Both the position numbers and the translations under genes were made by a program. From Akanthomyces muscarius (taxonomy: Eukaryota > Ascomycota > Sordariomycetes > Hypocreales > Cordycipitaceae), in assembly GCF_028009165.1 (NCBI RefSeq), contig NC_079246.1, positions 2,294,001 through 2,358,000 on the forward strand: 64,000 bases of DNA, given 5' to 3'. Within the stretch, counting starts at the first letter, position 1. Every line of letters begins with the position of its first letter. Positions 1 to 11,313 of this stretch are shown in pieces. Below the pieces are notes generated by a model. It was not told the DNA's origin. It worked only from the letters and a program-made list of their open reading frames with translations, and searched no databases.

Positions 1-2737
1 TTGGCTCTTCACACTCATCCCCCGGCTATCGGGTCAGACGTCCCCCCCTGTGTTTTTCACGGGGACTGTGTTTAATCAAGCGTTCCCGGGGGAGTGAGTG
101 GCGAAGCTTCCTCCGCCATGGGGAGGTTGAGGACTTGGCGTGGGGGTTAGAGGGAAGAAAAACGATGCGATAATTCGTATGTGGAGGGGGTGTGGGATTT
201 TCTTTTGCAGATCTCTCTCAAAACTAAATGTTCGACAATGAACTCTGAAAGGAAGCGCCCATTTCAAGTACTTGAATCTATACGACGGCAGGTGGCGTTG
301 TTTACAGCCTCTTGTTTTGGGGGCCGGTCCCAAAAGGCTCCTCATTGTACGCCAATTTCCACATTCTGCATCCAGAACAGACACGAGAGCGCCGCGGGCA
401 GCGCCCCCATTCACGGAACTATTATACCCCTGCCGACATGGACTATTGTGCATCGGCAGAGTGAGCAACGAAGACGATGGATGCGCTTTTTGTGTGCATG
501 CAAAGCAACAATGCAATATTTCGTCACAACTTTCGAGGGTAGAGTGGGTGTCGGGCTCAAACACGCGACAAGCTGGTCATATTACAGTCAAAGCAGTCAG
601 TATTTATAGAGGTTCGCGGAATTACCTATCCATGAAACGAAATAAGCAATCGCGGTTGGACCGTGGGCCTGCTTCGATTTCTGCAGATGAGAACCATCCT
701 GCTCAAGCTGAAGCTGCAATTTTGCTCCCCTTCTCCCTTGCCGTCCTTGGAAATTTTGCGGCATGCTATTTGTTCCATTTGTTTTCTTTCTGTCGAAGTC
801 TCGCGCGGCTCTCATGTGTCAAGCGGCGGAACTGAAGCTGTCGCGAACCAAGCCAGCTATTGGTCGGACACACACTTGTAACGCTTGATCGCAGGGCCTC
901 TAGCCCGTTAAAACAATCAAAAATGGGCGGGGAGAACAAAGAATAACATGCATCAGCCGGGATTGCCGGTCCTCCCCAACGCAACCACTAATCTGCCAGT
1001 CAATGTGGGCGACGGCGGCCTGGGCTTGACATTGGTCTGCCAGATTGCTCACTCTGGGAATGCACATTGCTTCATGTCGTCTGAGCCCACCGTGACGGAG
1101 CGAATGCATCCTACCAGAATAATGAAGTAAAATACTGTTCGAAATTAAGTCTATTTGCGCCCCATGACCTGGTTGAAGTGCTGTTTCTACCGGGTCTGGA
1201 CGAGGGAAATGATGGACACTGGCGAGCCACCGCGAGCATTCCCTGTGCAAAATGCGTGCAAGTATACCTGGGGGATTATGGTTAATAGACGCACAATATG
1301 TTCTAGGTTTGTACTGCTTGATGAAGAAAAGATGCACGTCTCGGTCAATACAGATAACTTGGCGTTGGATGGCGTCGAAGTACTCGCGCATGGTATATTG
1401 GTAGAAAATGATGCGATGGGCCTGGAGACAACAACATGACGCTTCCGATTTTCTTTTCTTAATCATAGTTTGGCAGAGATACAGTAAGTGGAAGATCATT
1501 CTATCGCTTCTGTGGCTCTTCCGAATTCCAGATGGGAAATCCAACGCTGCGGCACAACATTTGACTCGCCAGTATACTGTCGAGTCCCAGCTTCAGCGCT
1601 GTGCGGCTATGAAATTCTGTAAGAAATACAGAAATTCCAGAAAGATGATACCTAAAGGGTAGTGATTGCGATGAAAAACGCGGTTTAGGAGTCGCTCGCT
1701 GGCTCTTGGGTCGGTCGAGTTTCCGTGTTTGGTCCCGGCGCCATGCGTTCTGGCACAATTAATTAGGCATCTTTAATCAAGAGTACTATTATAGAGACAA
1801 AGACGATAGATATACCGACGCCAATATTGACAGTTGGGAGGGGCCGATGGCAAACTGAGAATGACCTCAAAGCCGAAGACCGATGCACTGCCGGCATTGT
1901 TCTTCGAGGCTTCTGCCTGAGAAGTAAATGTTTCTGCGCAGCAAAGGAGAACGACAAACATTCAGGCTATAGAATCAAGCAAATGGACTGATTATGCGGA
2001 AAGCGAGTATCTGTCTGGTAGGACTGGCTCCCAGCGTCGTCTACCTGGCCACCTGGCACCGGATGGCCGCTGCTTCCAATTGCGCTCTTCATCTGTCTCT
2101 CTCTACCTTTTCTCCATTCTCCTTCGAAATGTAAGAAAAAAACTCGCACTACAAGAAGAAGGAGTAAGCAAGTAAAGAAGTGTGCGCAAATGTCGATATT
2201 GTATGCTGGACCTCTACGTTTGAGTCTCAAAGGGCACCCGGTCGGTTGGTAGGCAGTGGGCGTTTCGCACATGCGTGGCTCGAAGCAAGCCCACGCCTCA
2301 AAACGGGGCGAATCGTCGTTCTGAACGATACATAGGATGCGGAAGTATCCCAGGTGCTCCACGGTAGTAGAACTGCTCATGCACAAAATCTGCGCCGGAA
2401 ACCCTGAACGCCATCCATCGGCGGCCAGCCGGGCTGAGAGGAGACGAGCCGGATCATCAGCTCCGCAGACACTTTCTCAAGACCGGGGAAAAAAGGCAAC
2501 AGCAGAGATTGTATCAAGGAAGCTGCCTATCTGGACGATGCGTACAACTGCAGAGGAATGGATGGGTAGGAAGAAGAGGAAGGGACGGGCGTTAAGCGGA
2601 GGAAGGGAAGCGTACAAAAGGAAAGGCCGTCTGCGCTGTGGCCCGGGACCAACCACTCTTCATCACAATCACTACTCAACGTAAAATTATTCTACTTTCC
2701 ACTCAAAAAACAAAAACAAATCCCCCAAGATAGCAAT
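1..2737. other. Non-coding / unassigned stretch
   Basis: I see no gene I can support here. Open frames exist on both strands (for example 900-1544 on minus and 1155-1439 on plus). They overlap each other antisense, show no recognisable domain and have no clear coding bias. The last few hundred bases are presumably the promoter and 5' leader of the small secreted protein gene that starts at 2738. Confidence 0.5.
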
Positions 2738-3317
2738 ATGCGTCTCTCTGTCGTTACCATTTTCCTCGTTGCCGTTTCTGGGTGAGTCTTGGTTTGCCGT
2801 GCTCGCTGCGCTTGGTGGCCGGGCCAAACGTCGCGCATGGTAGAGGGTGCTAACACCTCTTCGCAGTGTGTCCGCATGGTCATGGTATGTGACTCCCAGG
2901 AGAACTCGGTCTGCCGAAATAGCGCGAAAGAGGCGAGAGAGAGATGACGAAGCGGAGAAAGGAAGACGCGTGTCTCTCTGTTCGTCGTACTGATGGTTCT
3001 CTAGGGTTTGCCACTGCAAAGATGACGTCGATGCCACCACTCGATGCTGTAAAAATAGCGATGTCAACCGGGGGACGGTAAGTGGTCTACTATGATGGAC
3101 TGAGAAGATTTGACAGCTAACATTTGTTCGTCTTGACGAAGTGCTCCATAACTGGTAGTTCGCGCAAGAAAAGTGAGTTTATTCGGTGTTGCCCTGGGCC
3201 CGAGGGTGGCTACTGCTTGGGATGAGATTCCATAGATGTAGTATACCGGGTACCTAGTTCTTGTCAATAGTATTTCTTTAAGAAACGTTTTGTTCCATTA
3301 CAATATCTGCACCGTGA
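2738..3317 (+). CDS. Small secreted cysteine-rich protein (five exons)
   Basis: This is a predicted 66-aa secreted protein assembled from tiny exons: 2738-2781, 2867-2884, 3005-3077, 3142-3172 and 3283-3317. Every junction is GT-AG with good donors (gtgagt, gtatgt, gtaagt, gtgagt), and the frame closes on TGA at 3315. The N-terminus (MRLSVVTIFLVAVSG then VSAWS) is a textbook signal peptide. The mature part is only about 45 aa and has six cysteines (V-C-H-C, R-C-C, T-C, F-C), enough for three disulfides. Small secreted Cys-rich proteins of fungi are typically effectors, antimicrobial peptides or surface proteins; I do not recognise the specific family. The last exon is the least certain: its AG acceptor is weaker, and a different 3' end is possible. 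It stands alone between non-coding stretches. Confidence 0.55.
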
Positions 3318-5000
3318 GTAACAGCGCATCGGTTGACGTTTGGGTCTAGTTTGCCCAGAGCCTCACTATGTCCTGGCCTTGGCTACGTTTCTTGACAGTG
3401 AAGCAACGCCGTTTGATCTCTTACTTGGAGCTTGCCTCTTTGGCGGCAAGGGATTATGTTAGAAGGTACGAAAAAAGGACGGAGATGTCCGACAAAATCC
3501 GAGCGACGCAACCAGCGAGCGTGCTGTCAAGGGCCAGATCTGGGCGGCTTGGCTTCAGGGCCATTGCTAGAAGTGAGCGTGGAATCATGTGGATTTAAGG
3601 CGGCCTCGCATTGTCTGCGAGATGTGACCGATGACTTGTCTTGGGTCGCAGGTGGCTTGCACTAAGCTAGGCAGCTGGGGGATCATCATTGGCACAGGAT
3701 GTGACACTGTGCCTGGAGCGTACGTGACCAGCACCACCCATTTGCGCAACACCGTACCTTTGGGCCTGCATAAGCCGTTATGGGAAAATGCAGGTTGGGT
3801 AGCAAGAAATGGCGTTTTTGAGGGGAGGGGAATGCCATCTACGCTGCCTCGAGAGAGACGGCCTCTTTGCTGCGCGGGGCATCTGTCAAGGATCGGGATG
3901 GAGGGTTTGCTTGATTTAGCTGCCTCGACGATTCGGTACAAAGGGTCTTTGAAATGAGCTACAGACAGGGCAGTCTCAGATACGAGCCGGAAAAAATGGC
4001 ACATGTCTAGGCAGAGATGGGCAAGTGACCTTGCACATGGCACAGCGACTGGCTGGGCGGTCGGGCTGGGGATGGGATGGCGGCGGGTAACTTGACTGTT
4101 GCAGCGGGAGGGACAGGTGGGGAGGCGAGGAAGCCAAATCGGATGGCGGGGTAAATCCCAAGTATGTACCTAACGTATTCATAAGTGGCCTGACAGCTGA
4201 GCGGACATGCGTGGATGGAAATGCCGTCTTGGAGCATGAAAAATGCGGTCAAGCCAGATGCTCCCAATAATGGCATCTTTGACCATGTAGCTAGCTGTAC
4301 TTTGAACTTGTTCTTAATGTGCAAGCTGATGGAAGACACTAGGTAGGCAGGTAGGTACGTAGAGACACATGCCTTAGGTAGTTAGGTACCTGAGCATGTA
4401 CCCCGCAGTCAGTGGCTGCTGTGATCAGTTACTCAGTAATCAGTTGACAAATTCACTGCAAATGGCGGGCCGCCACTGGCTCTGGCGCTAATTTAGGCAC
4501 TGGACTATGACTGTTACGGCGCTGCCCTACTGAGGTGGCACACTGAAGAATACCCACCACTCTGTTTCCCATTCGACTGACGATGCCATTTATTCTCATG
4601 CCCGTGATTTCTCATCTTCTCATACACTACACCTCTCCATAACCTTCCCGGCTCTTTATCCCTCACGAGAATATACCACAGCCACGGTCGCCATCCGTTG
4701 CTGCCATCTTATCACCCCTTCTCGAGCATCAGAATATTCCACATGTGCCGCGCACCTACGATATTCTCGCCACACACCAGCTCAGACAGATAGCGTCCCG
4801 ACGCCCCCCCACACGAATAACCCGCGATCCACGAAAACAGCCTTCAGCGACGTCATACCTTTGACCCTCCCAACTCCCGTCTTTTCTTCTCATAGCGACA
4901 TCTGCACAGTCCTGCGCATCAGAAACAGCTGCAGGCGCAGAACAAATACCACCTCGTAGCTCGCTACGCTTGCGCCGAACCCACCCCCTACCCCGCCATC
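3318..5000. other. Intergenic region and 5' leader of the IFRD gene
   Basis: No gene is supported. The distal part holds an AGGTA-rich tract (about 4340-4391). The last 400 bases are pyrimidine-rich, typical of a fungal core promoter and 5' UTR leading to the ATG at 5001. Confidence 0.5.
4340..4391 (+). repeat. AGGTA-rich simple repeat tract
   Basis: The stretch contains imperfect repeats of TAGG/AGGTA (AGGTAGGCAGGTAGGTA, then TTAGGTAGTTAGGTACC). It is short and degenerate, so probably a simple microsatellite-like tract. It is too irregular to be an interstitial telomere repeat (TTAGGG). Confidence 0.5.
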
Positions 5001-6392
5001 ATGAACCACGCCAGAGTCAAGGCCCTCAAGGGCAACAAGACCGTCTCCCGCAAGGCCGTCAAGTCGGGCCGTGCCTCAGGCGCCGTCACACCGCAGGGCT
5101 CCTCCGGCTCCCCGATGACGTCCCTGCTGACTTCGCCGACGCACTCGGCCTCGCACAGCCGCCCGGCGTCGGACAGCGACTCGGATGGCAGCGACTTTGA
5201 GCTCGACGACATGATGTCGAGCATCCACTCGGCCGACTCCCTCGAGACACCCGCCGACGACAGCACCGGCGGCGGCTCGGCTCTCGACACTGACGCCCTC
5301 ATTACCGCCATCCAGGACCGCAAGCACAACAACACCGACCTGCGCGAGCAGTACCTCGACGCCTTTATCCGCTTCATGCGCACCCGCTACACCGAGGACG
5401 CGCACCTCTGGCTCGACACCGCCGCCGTGCCGCTGACCGACGCCTTCCTAAAGGGCGCCAACCGCGGCGACTCGCCCCGCGAGCGCCTGCTCAGCCTACA
5501 GGCCTACTGCATCACCCTCGGCACCGTCGAGGACATGGAGGTCTACGAGGGCGCCTCGCGCGCCCTGCGCCAGATCCTCCTCGACGACGACGACGACGTC
5601 TGCCGCGTCTGGGCGCTCCACGCCCTTGCCATGAGCGTGCTCTACGGCGGTGGCGCCGAGGAGGCCGCGCTCGAGACCATGGAGTACCTCGTCGACATTG
5701 TCCAGAGCGACGGCGAGAGCGTCGAGGCCCACGACAACGCCGCCGTCGTGTCCGCCGCGCTGCTCGCCTGGGGCTTCGTCGCCGCCCACGTCGATGACTA
5801 CGCCGACTACGCCGACTCTGCCATCGACGCCTTCACCGACCAGCTCGACAGCGGCGACGTCGAGGTCCAGTCCAACGCCGCCATGTGCGTGGCCCTCATC
5901 TACGAGTCCTCCAAGGCCCACGAGACGGAGACGGGCAAGCCCTTTGACCTACAGTACGACCCCCACCGCCTCGTCGGCCGCATCGCCGAGCTCGCCAGGC
6001 TCAGCGCAAAGTCGGTCTCGCGCCGGTCCCGCCGCGACCTGCGCGAGGCCCTCGTCAGCGTCGTCACCTCGCTCGAGCGCGGCGTCGGGCCGTACTACTC
6101 GACCGCGTTGTACATGCCCGAAAAGGACGAGCGCGTGCCGGCCGCGCAGCGCACCGAGGACGGCCGCGCCGAGTACGGGTACCGCTACAAGCTGCGCCTA
6201 CAGAACAGGGCCGCCAAGGTCGACACGTGGTCGCTGTACTTTCGCGTCGCCATGATGAAGCTCATCTTCCGCGGCGGGCTCGACAAGCACATGTTTATCA
6301 ACCCCGTCGTGTCCGAGTGTCTCGAGGACGCCAACTTTGCGCAGGAGTACTCGGCGGAGGATGCGAAAAAGGCACGCAAGAAGAAGGAGTGA
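5001..6392 (+). CDS. Interferon-related developmental regulator (IFRD) family protein
   Basis: An intronless 463-aa protein. After a basic N-terminus (MNHARVKALKGNKTVSRKAV) come about 70 residues rich in Ser, Gly and Asp. A helical, HEAT-like IFRD domain follows from about residue 95 (ALITAIQDRKHNNTDLREQY) to about 330. A conserved IFRD C-terminal segment ends the protein (YKLRLQNRAAKVDTW, then MKLIFRGGLDKHM). IFRD proteins in animals are transcriptional co-regulators, and human IFRD1/2 and the yeast relatives have been linked to ribosome binding. The role in filamentous fungi is not established. Strong GC3 bias and a pyrimidine-rich leader mark this as an expressed housekeeping gene. The family call is confident; a specific function is not. 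Confidence 0.9.
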   Translation: MNHARVKALKGNKTVSRKAVKSGRASGAVTPQGSSGSPMTSLLTSPTHSASHSRPASDSDSDGSDFELDDMMSSIHSADSLETPADDSTGGGSALDTDALITAIQDRKHNNTDLREQYLDAFIRFMRTRYTEDAHLWLDTAAVPLTDAFLKGANRGDSPRERLLSLQAYCITLGTVEDMEVYEGASRALRQILLDDDDDVCRVWALHALAMSVLYGGGAEEAALETMEYLVDIVQSDGESVEAHDNAAVVSAALLAWGFVAAHVDDYADYADSAIDAFTDQLDSGDVEVQSNAAMCVALIYESSKAHETETGKPFDLQYDPHRLVGRIAELARLSAKSVSRRSRRDLREALVSVVTSLERGVGPYYSTALYMPEKDERVPAAQRTEDGRAEYGYRYKLRLQNRAAKVDTWSLYFRVAMMKLIFRGGLDKHMFINPVVSECLEDANFAQEYSAEDAKKARKKKE

Positions 6393-6805
6393 GACTTCAT
6401 TCGAGGGGTGGCGCGGCATGCTTGCTGTTGATATCTGGGATTCGTTTTGTTTTGGGTTCCGAACTTTACGTACATTTGCATCTTTTTCTTTTCCTTGGGC
6501 TGGTTGTTATAGAATATAAACATACACGAGGCGTTGTCATGGCTGGGAAAATTGTCGCGTTCATACTCAATTATTGCCTTTTCAAAGCTTATTCTTCATG
6601 ACGGAGCCCGCATGATGCAGTGACTACAGAATAGTAGAATAGTAGATCAAGAACAGAAAGATATCAGGTGATTTATCTACATCATTTTCTTGGACTTTCG
6701 CCATCCAGGAGTTTAGCTATTGACCGAAATGCGATCCAAAAGCTTATCCAGTGACCAATGGAGGGGAAATGACCATGGAGACACTGATTCCGGCAGGTAT
6801 GCATA
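6393..6805. other. Intergenic region
   Basis: This is the 3' UTR of the IFRD gene followed by AT-richer spacer. I see no gene. Confidence 0.5.
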
Positions 6806-7132
6806 CTAATCATACCCGTCACTCGACACGAGGTTATTTGTCATTTTGATCGCCTGCCAATAGCCGGAGTAGAACCTGCTGCCCTCCCAGTCAATGATGG
6901 CTGCAACTACCCAACCGCTGTCGTCGTCGTGCTTTGCCATGATGTGTGCGGGCTGAATGTCGCCGTGGGTAAAGACACATGCAGATTCGGTGGCTGCTGG
7001 CAAGGGCCCACGCAAAAGGTCAATGTAGAGAGACAAAGCAAACTCTGTTCCAGCAAAGATGCAGTCTTCAAACTGCTCCACGGTGGTGATTGGCTCGGCG
7101 TTTCTGCGTGTGCCACGTCTGGAGGGACGCAA
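6806..7132 (-). pseudogene. Fragment of an aminoglycoside phosphotransferase (APH)-like protein
   Basis: The minus-strand frame of 108 codons contains the choline-kinase/APH catalytic signature: a Brenner-type motif (VFTHGDIQPAHIM, where H-G-D matches the catalytic loop), then IIDWEGS (metal-binding D) and a following FYSGYWQAIKM, a typical fungal APH-domain sequence. Fungal members are usually 250-500 aa. Here the whole N-lobe with the ATP-binding region is missing and the frame stops shortly after the DWE motif, so this is a truncated relic. An unrecognised spliced gene is possible, but no upstream exon with kinase N-lobe motifs is visible between 7133 and 7600. It adjoins other decayed sequence in this accessory region. 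Confidence 0.65.
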
Positions 7133-7630
7133 GGCCCTACGATGTCCTTTGCATTAAACATTGTTCTTGTCGAGAGGTAGTGTAGTTTACAGTATGAAAC
7201 GTGAAAAAGAGAGTGGATTTTCAGAACAGGACTGTCTTAAGCACCGATAGTACACGGTTATGCCAGTTGGAGTTTGCTGGGTAGCTTTGCCACCTAAGTT
7301 GTGACCTCACCCATGAGACTGATCACGACGCTCTCGACGTGTGCTGTGTTACATTTGCTTGAACTGGGCTGTTTCCGCTGTCTAGACGCGGGCCACGGTT
7401 TAATCGAATCGACCAGGCTTACTTGCCACCTAGTAGAGATTAATAGATACGTCCGATATCAATTTATAAATTATTGTATATGCTTGAATACACGCTTCTA
7501 GAAATATTGAAGAAACCGAAATCGTTGTATCTGATCCCCCCACACTCTATTTCCGAGCGCTTGTGCAAGTATCGACCTCTCCGGAGTACCATGAGACTCG
7601 ACGCTCCTTGAGAGTTTACATGATACACAG
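7133..7630. other. Intergenic region
   Basis: AT-richer spacer between the APH relic and the RTA1 gene. No gene is seen. Confidence 0.5.
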
Positions 7631-8717
7631 TCAATCAACCTCGGGATTGCGCCTTTGACGGTCTGCTAGTGGAAAAGTTACAGAATCCCGCTGGATTTCC
7701 TGGTGACCGTTAATATGCTCCTTAAAGACAAGGCCGGGGTGTCCAAGCATGAGAGCAAAAGCAGAGGCCAAAACCAACCTGTAGTTTTGTGAGCGCCATT
7801 AGCAAAAAGGTGAGACTGAGCTAAGAGAGTTAAACACTTTGGGAAATACTGACACTCCCTCCAGCGCAATGAAGAGCGTTTCTTCACGGACCAAAGACCC
7901 GCGATAGCCCTGGCGCAGCTCGACCACACGGAACACGCAGCGAATAGTGATGAGCAGAATGGCAAGAGATAGGAATGTAAAGAATGTGTACAACTTCCAA
8001 CTATACATGCCCTTACCGACGCCGGATCGGAAGTATCGGTACATGTACTCGCCCATAAAACCGCAGAAAATGCAGATGGTAAAGACCTGGAAAGAGAGAC
8101 CAGACAGCGCAAGATCAACCCCGATTTGGCTGGTTCCCTTTGATGCGACGGACAAAGCGCCACCAGCAGCCTGGATGACCAGCGAGACGAAGTCACACGG
8201 TACAAAAATCCAGTAAAAGTAGCTTGGCTTAAAGCGAGAGAGGGCTGGTGAGAAGGTGGTGATGACTTGGGCGAGTGTGACGTAAATGGCGGCACAAAAG
8301 TAGATGGGAGTAGTCGTGACGCAGACTCAAAAACAAGCATGTCAGTTCAACGGCGCATGCACCGGTTTGCGTAGCCAGTTACTAACTGATCTGAAGCATG
8401 AACGCTGAAAAGTTGAATGGGTTCGTATGCATCATGACACGGCCAATGTACCCCAGGATTGCAGAGACGCAGCCAATAAGGACGCTGCACATGAAGAGCC
8501 ACGACTTCCAGCGGATACCTTGATAGAGATGGATAGCGCCCGCAGCGGCAAAAAGCGCGATGAATACTGAGTTCGCTGCTAGGGATGGACGGTAACCGTA
8601 AACAGAATATTGTACGGGGCAGATGGCGAGTGTGCAATTACCCTTGGGCCCGAATACGATAGTACCGGGTGGTATCCCATGCGGAGCAGAAGATCCATTT
8701 GGTGGTCCTTGGGGCAT
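7631..8717 (-). CDS. RTA1-family lipid-translocating exporter-like membrane protein
   Basis: Three exons on minus (8717-8387, 8325-7854, 7778-7631; introns 61 and 76 bp) give a 316-aa polytopic protein. The spliced frame reads through the family hallmarks: an N-terminal Cys-containing ectodomain (CTLAICPVQYSVYGYRPSL), helix motifs such as LGYIGRVMM, an AAIYVTLAQVI helix, then FVPCDFVSLVIQAAGG, and near the end RCVFRVVELRQG. The last exon supplies the final helix (SAFALMLGHPG) and the cytosolic tail. Yeast relatives Rta1, Rsb1 and Pug1 act at the plasma membrane in lipid-base/sphingolipid translocation, stress and drug tolerance. An in-frame upstream ATG at 8813 would add 32 low-complexity residues; I prefer 8717 because the family begins just before the ectodomain. 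Frame closure over both introns makes the model strong. Confidence 0.88.
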
Positions 8718-9555
8718 TGTGGCGATGTTGGACGTTGCTGTCGCTGCTGTCGCTGTATGAAGAAGGATTGAAGTGTGGGAGGATGGCGTAAGTTTGTAGA
8801 CAGGCAACGACAAGTATAAGTCGTTGGGAGATGAGTAAAAGAAATATGATTGTCAAAGAAAATCTAAACAGAAACACAACAAGTTGCCAAGACGTGACGA
8901 GTGCTGTCTCGACTTGAGGCAACCACAACGGCTTTGGCACTGCACTTGTCGCAATTACAAGGTCGGGACTGGGTGAAGCTGGATTTGAAAAGGCCCCCGA
9001 AAAGACTGAAAAGGCTGAAAAGGCTGAAAAGAGGATAGAATCGACGCCTAAGGCCTTATTGATGATGTGAAAAGGCCGCAGCGCGTCGCATTCGGAATCC
9101 GACGAGACCAAGAGAGGTGGCGCTTTGGGGGCTGTTTCCTTTGCCAAGCGAGGCTCGTTGGGGGGCACCTCCGGCACGTTCTGCATGGAAGACCAGGAGG
9201 GAATCGACATCCAAACATATGGCTGTGTCACAATCTAAATCCGACAGGACGTTGCGCTTTGAGGGCAATTTCCACTGCTTGGCGAGGCTTGCCCACGCGT
9301 ACAGTACTCAGTAGACGGATGCAGTACCAAAGTTTCTACAAATTTATTAGGAAGTTTAACCTTACTCGCCGCAGGGGCGGACGCAAGCCTGCCCAGCCCA
9401 CTCGGCATTCTATTGTCAAACTAATTGTATCGCTTTTGATTCGCGTCAATATTAAAGTCAAGCTCAATTATATAGAGCGTGCGTGAAACTAAACGGTCGG
9501 GCAAGCGCTGAAGTGTCACTAGAATAGTACTAGCACTCCTCCTTAGCGTGACGTT
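8718..9555. other. Intergenic region between RTA1 gene and NmrA pseudogene
   Basis: The promoter side of the RTA1 gene contains a 9-bp tandem repeat (9000-9031). From about 9340 the sequence becomes AT-rich and looks decayed, continuous with the RIP-affected pseudogene beside it. I see no intact gene. Confidence 0.5.
9000..9031 (+). repeat. 9-bp tandem repeat (AAAAGRCTG), 3.5 copies
   Basis: Three full units, AAAAGACTG then AAAAGGCTG twice, followed by a partial unit. This is a short minisatellite in the upstream region of the RTA1 gene. Confidence 0.75.
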
Positions 9556-10746
9556 CTACTTGTGGTTCCGCTTGGCTACCTTTTTGGGTCTGATTTCACT
9601 CTTGTATAACTCGAAAAATTGGCTTGATTCTGTCGGGTGCTCGCATATAACGTCATGGAAGGCCGCAGTTGAGATGTAATTTGTCTTGCCACCTCGCACT
9701 AAACTGTAATACTCGAGAAGATAGTACTGCTCTGAGGCATTAATGGCACTTTGGGAGGCTAGGACATGCGTAGCTTCCGCCCTTTGCATACTGTTAGCTT
9801 AAAGGACTCAGCCGACTAAGAAAAGGACATACTGGGAAATGTTCTTGAACTTTAGATCTACTCCAAGCGCCTGACTTGCTGTAGTTATGAGTTCCTCGCT
9901 GGCGCATAATATTTGTCCCAATAGTTGTTAGAGTGTGTTCTGTGGATGGTAGAGATGTGCTAGGCTAGCCTGTCATAACCATCATATGGCCACGGTGCTG
10001 ATCGTGAAACCCGTGCTTGCCAGCTCCCGTCAGAACGTGAGCTGCAACATTTATAACGTCCTAAGAGTGTAAAACGCTCAGCATAGTGTATGGAATGAAT
10101 AAGGATGTATATACCCTAAGAGCAACCGGGGCGAATTTAAACGCGTCGCCGATACGCAAGGGAAGCGTAGAATCTTGGCCTGCTTGCTGAAGAGGAGTAA
10201 ATTCTTAGTATAAAAGCTAGTACTGCTGTCAATTAGTCAATTACGCACTACTAGCCGCCTGTACTAATAGTAAAGGCATATGCTTACTGGATGATATAAA
10301 GTGGGCCGCCCGTTCGGTACCAGTATCACCCTCACTAGCGTCTTGAGATCGATAAACTCTCATAAGCGCGGTTATTCCTCAGCGGTAGTGTAGTCATATC
10401 TAGCGTTACTAGGGAGACATATATTAGGCACCTATACCTTCTTTACCGCCTCTACTAGCTTTACGTAAACATTGTACTTGTCCTTATATACTAGCGGTAT
10501 AAGATAGAGGGTATCACATCTAGTACTCTAAAGGGCTTTGACCATATTATAGACGCGACTAGGCTTATGCTATACAATCTGCGCATCTAGGGCCTAGAGC
10601 CCTTGTGCCTTTTCTAAATCGGCATCTAGTGTAAGCCCGACGACGACTCTGATTTTTTACGAAAAGTCGCTGTGATGTCGAATCAGCTCTACAATTGCGA
10701 AACCAGTTTGGCCGTCGACTGCTATGATGCAGATCTTGCGCGCCAT
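9556..10746 (-). pseudogene. RIP-degraded NmrA-like NAD(P)-binding protein gene
   Basis: Reading minus from an ATG at 10746, the start is MARKICIIAVDGQTGFAIVE, an NmrA/NAD(P)-binding Rossmann start with GxTGF in place of the usual GxxGxxG. It is followed by recognisable segments (VVVGLTLDADLEKAQGL, ALDAQIV, CLPSNARYDY) in one frame but interrupted by at least seven stops, the first at about 10657. The 3' end (9556-9789) is still open and ends in the typical tail of this fungal family (LLEYYSLVRGGKTNYIS, then FHDVICEHP, SQFFELYKSEIRPKK). Most stops are TAA/TAG/TGA where CAA/CAG/CGA is expected, meaning C-to-T changes, and TpA is abundant: the mark of repeat-induced point mutation. NmrA-like proteins normally act as redox-sensing regulators. 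This copy cannot encode one. Confidence 0.8.
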
Positions 10747-11313
10747 TATCGTTTTATGAACTTGTGTGGAGAAGGAATATTCCAAGGTTCGCTGCTGCCC
10801 CATTATAATTGCGGACTTCAGACGATATAAAGTGTTGAGCCAGAAGGCGGTGGAAGCGACGATGATTTATATAGAATCAAGAGAATTTAATATGTTCTGC
10901 GCCATACTGCAGTTTCAAGAATTAAGCTATAGCAAACCCTCACAGTAATATTTAGTGGGCTGTGTCACTATATCATCGATGAAAGGCTGTTTTCATAGTC
11001 GAGACATTTGTGTAGAGCAGGCTCATACTCACGCATAAATACGTCATCCATGACAAGGCTATCATCGCACATTTTAACACATCACTAATGACAGGACACA
11101 GGCACAATAAGAAGCTATCCTTTGAAACGCGAGAAAAATATTCGTCATTGATAAGGAAAATACTGACTCGTGATTCCTGGTTAAGAACAGCGGTTCCCAT
11201 CTTCTATCAGGTCTTATTTAGTTCTTTACTAAGATAATCATGGAATACTAGTATCATTCACATTCAAAGACTTCTAACATATACAGACTTGTGGTAGATT
11301 GCGTACTACTTAA
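10747..11313. other. AT-rich spacer
   Basis: AT-rich sequence with stops in all frames apart from a 75-codon minus frame at 10973-11200, which has no recognisable domain. It is probably decayed DNA plus the 3' UTR of the hemerythrin gene. Confidence 0.45.

Noticed and set aside
900..1544. 214-codon minus-strand open frame
   Set aside because: It overlaps a plus-strand frame (1155-1439), has no domain, no codon bias and no gene-like context; kept only as a remark in the intergenic entry.
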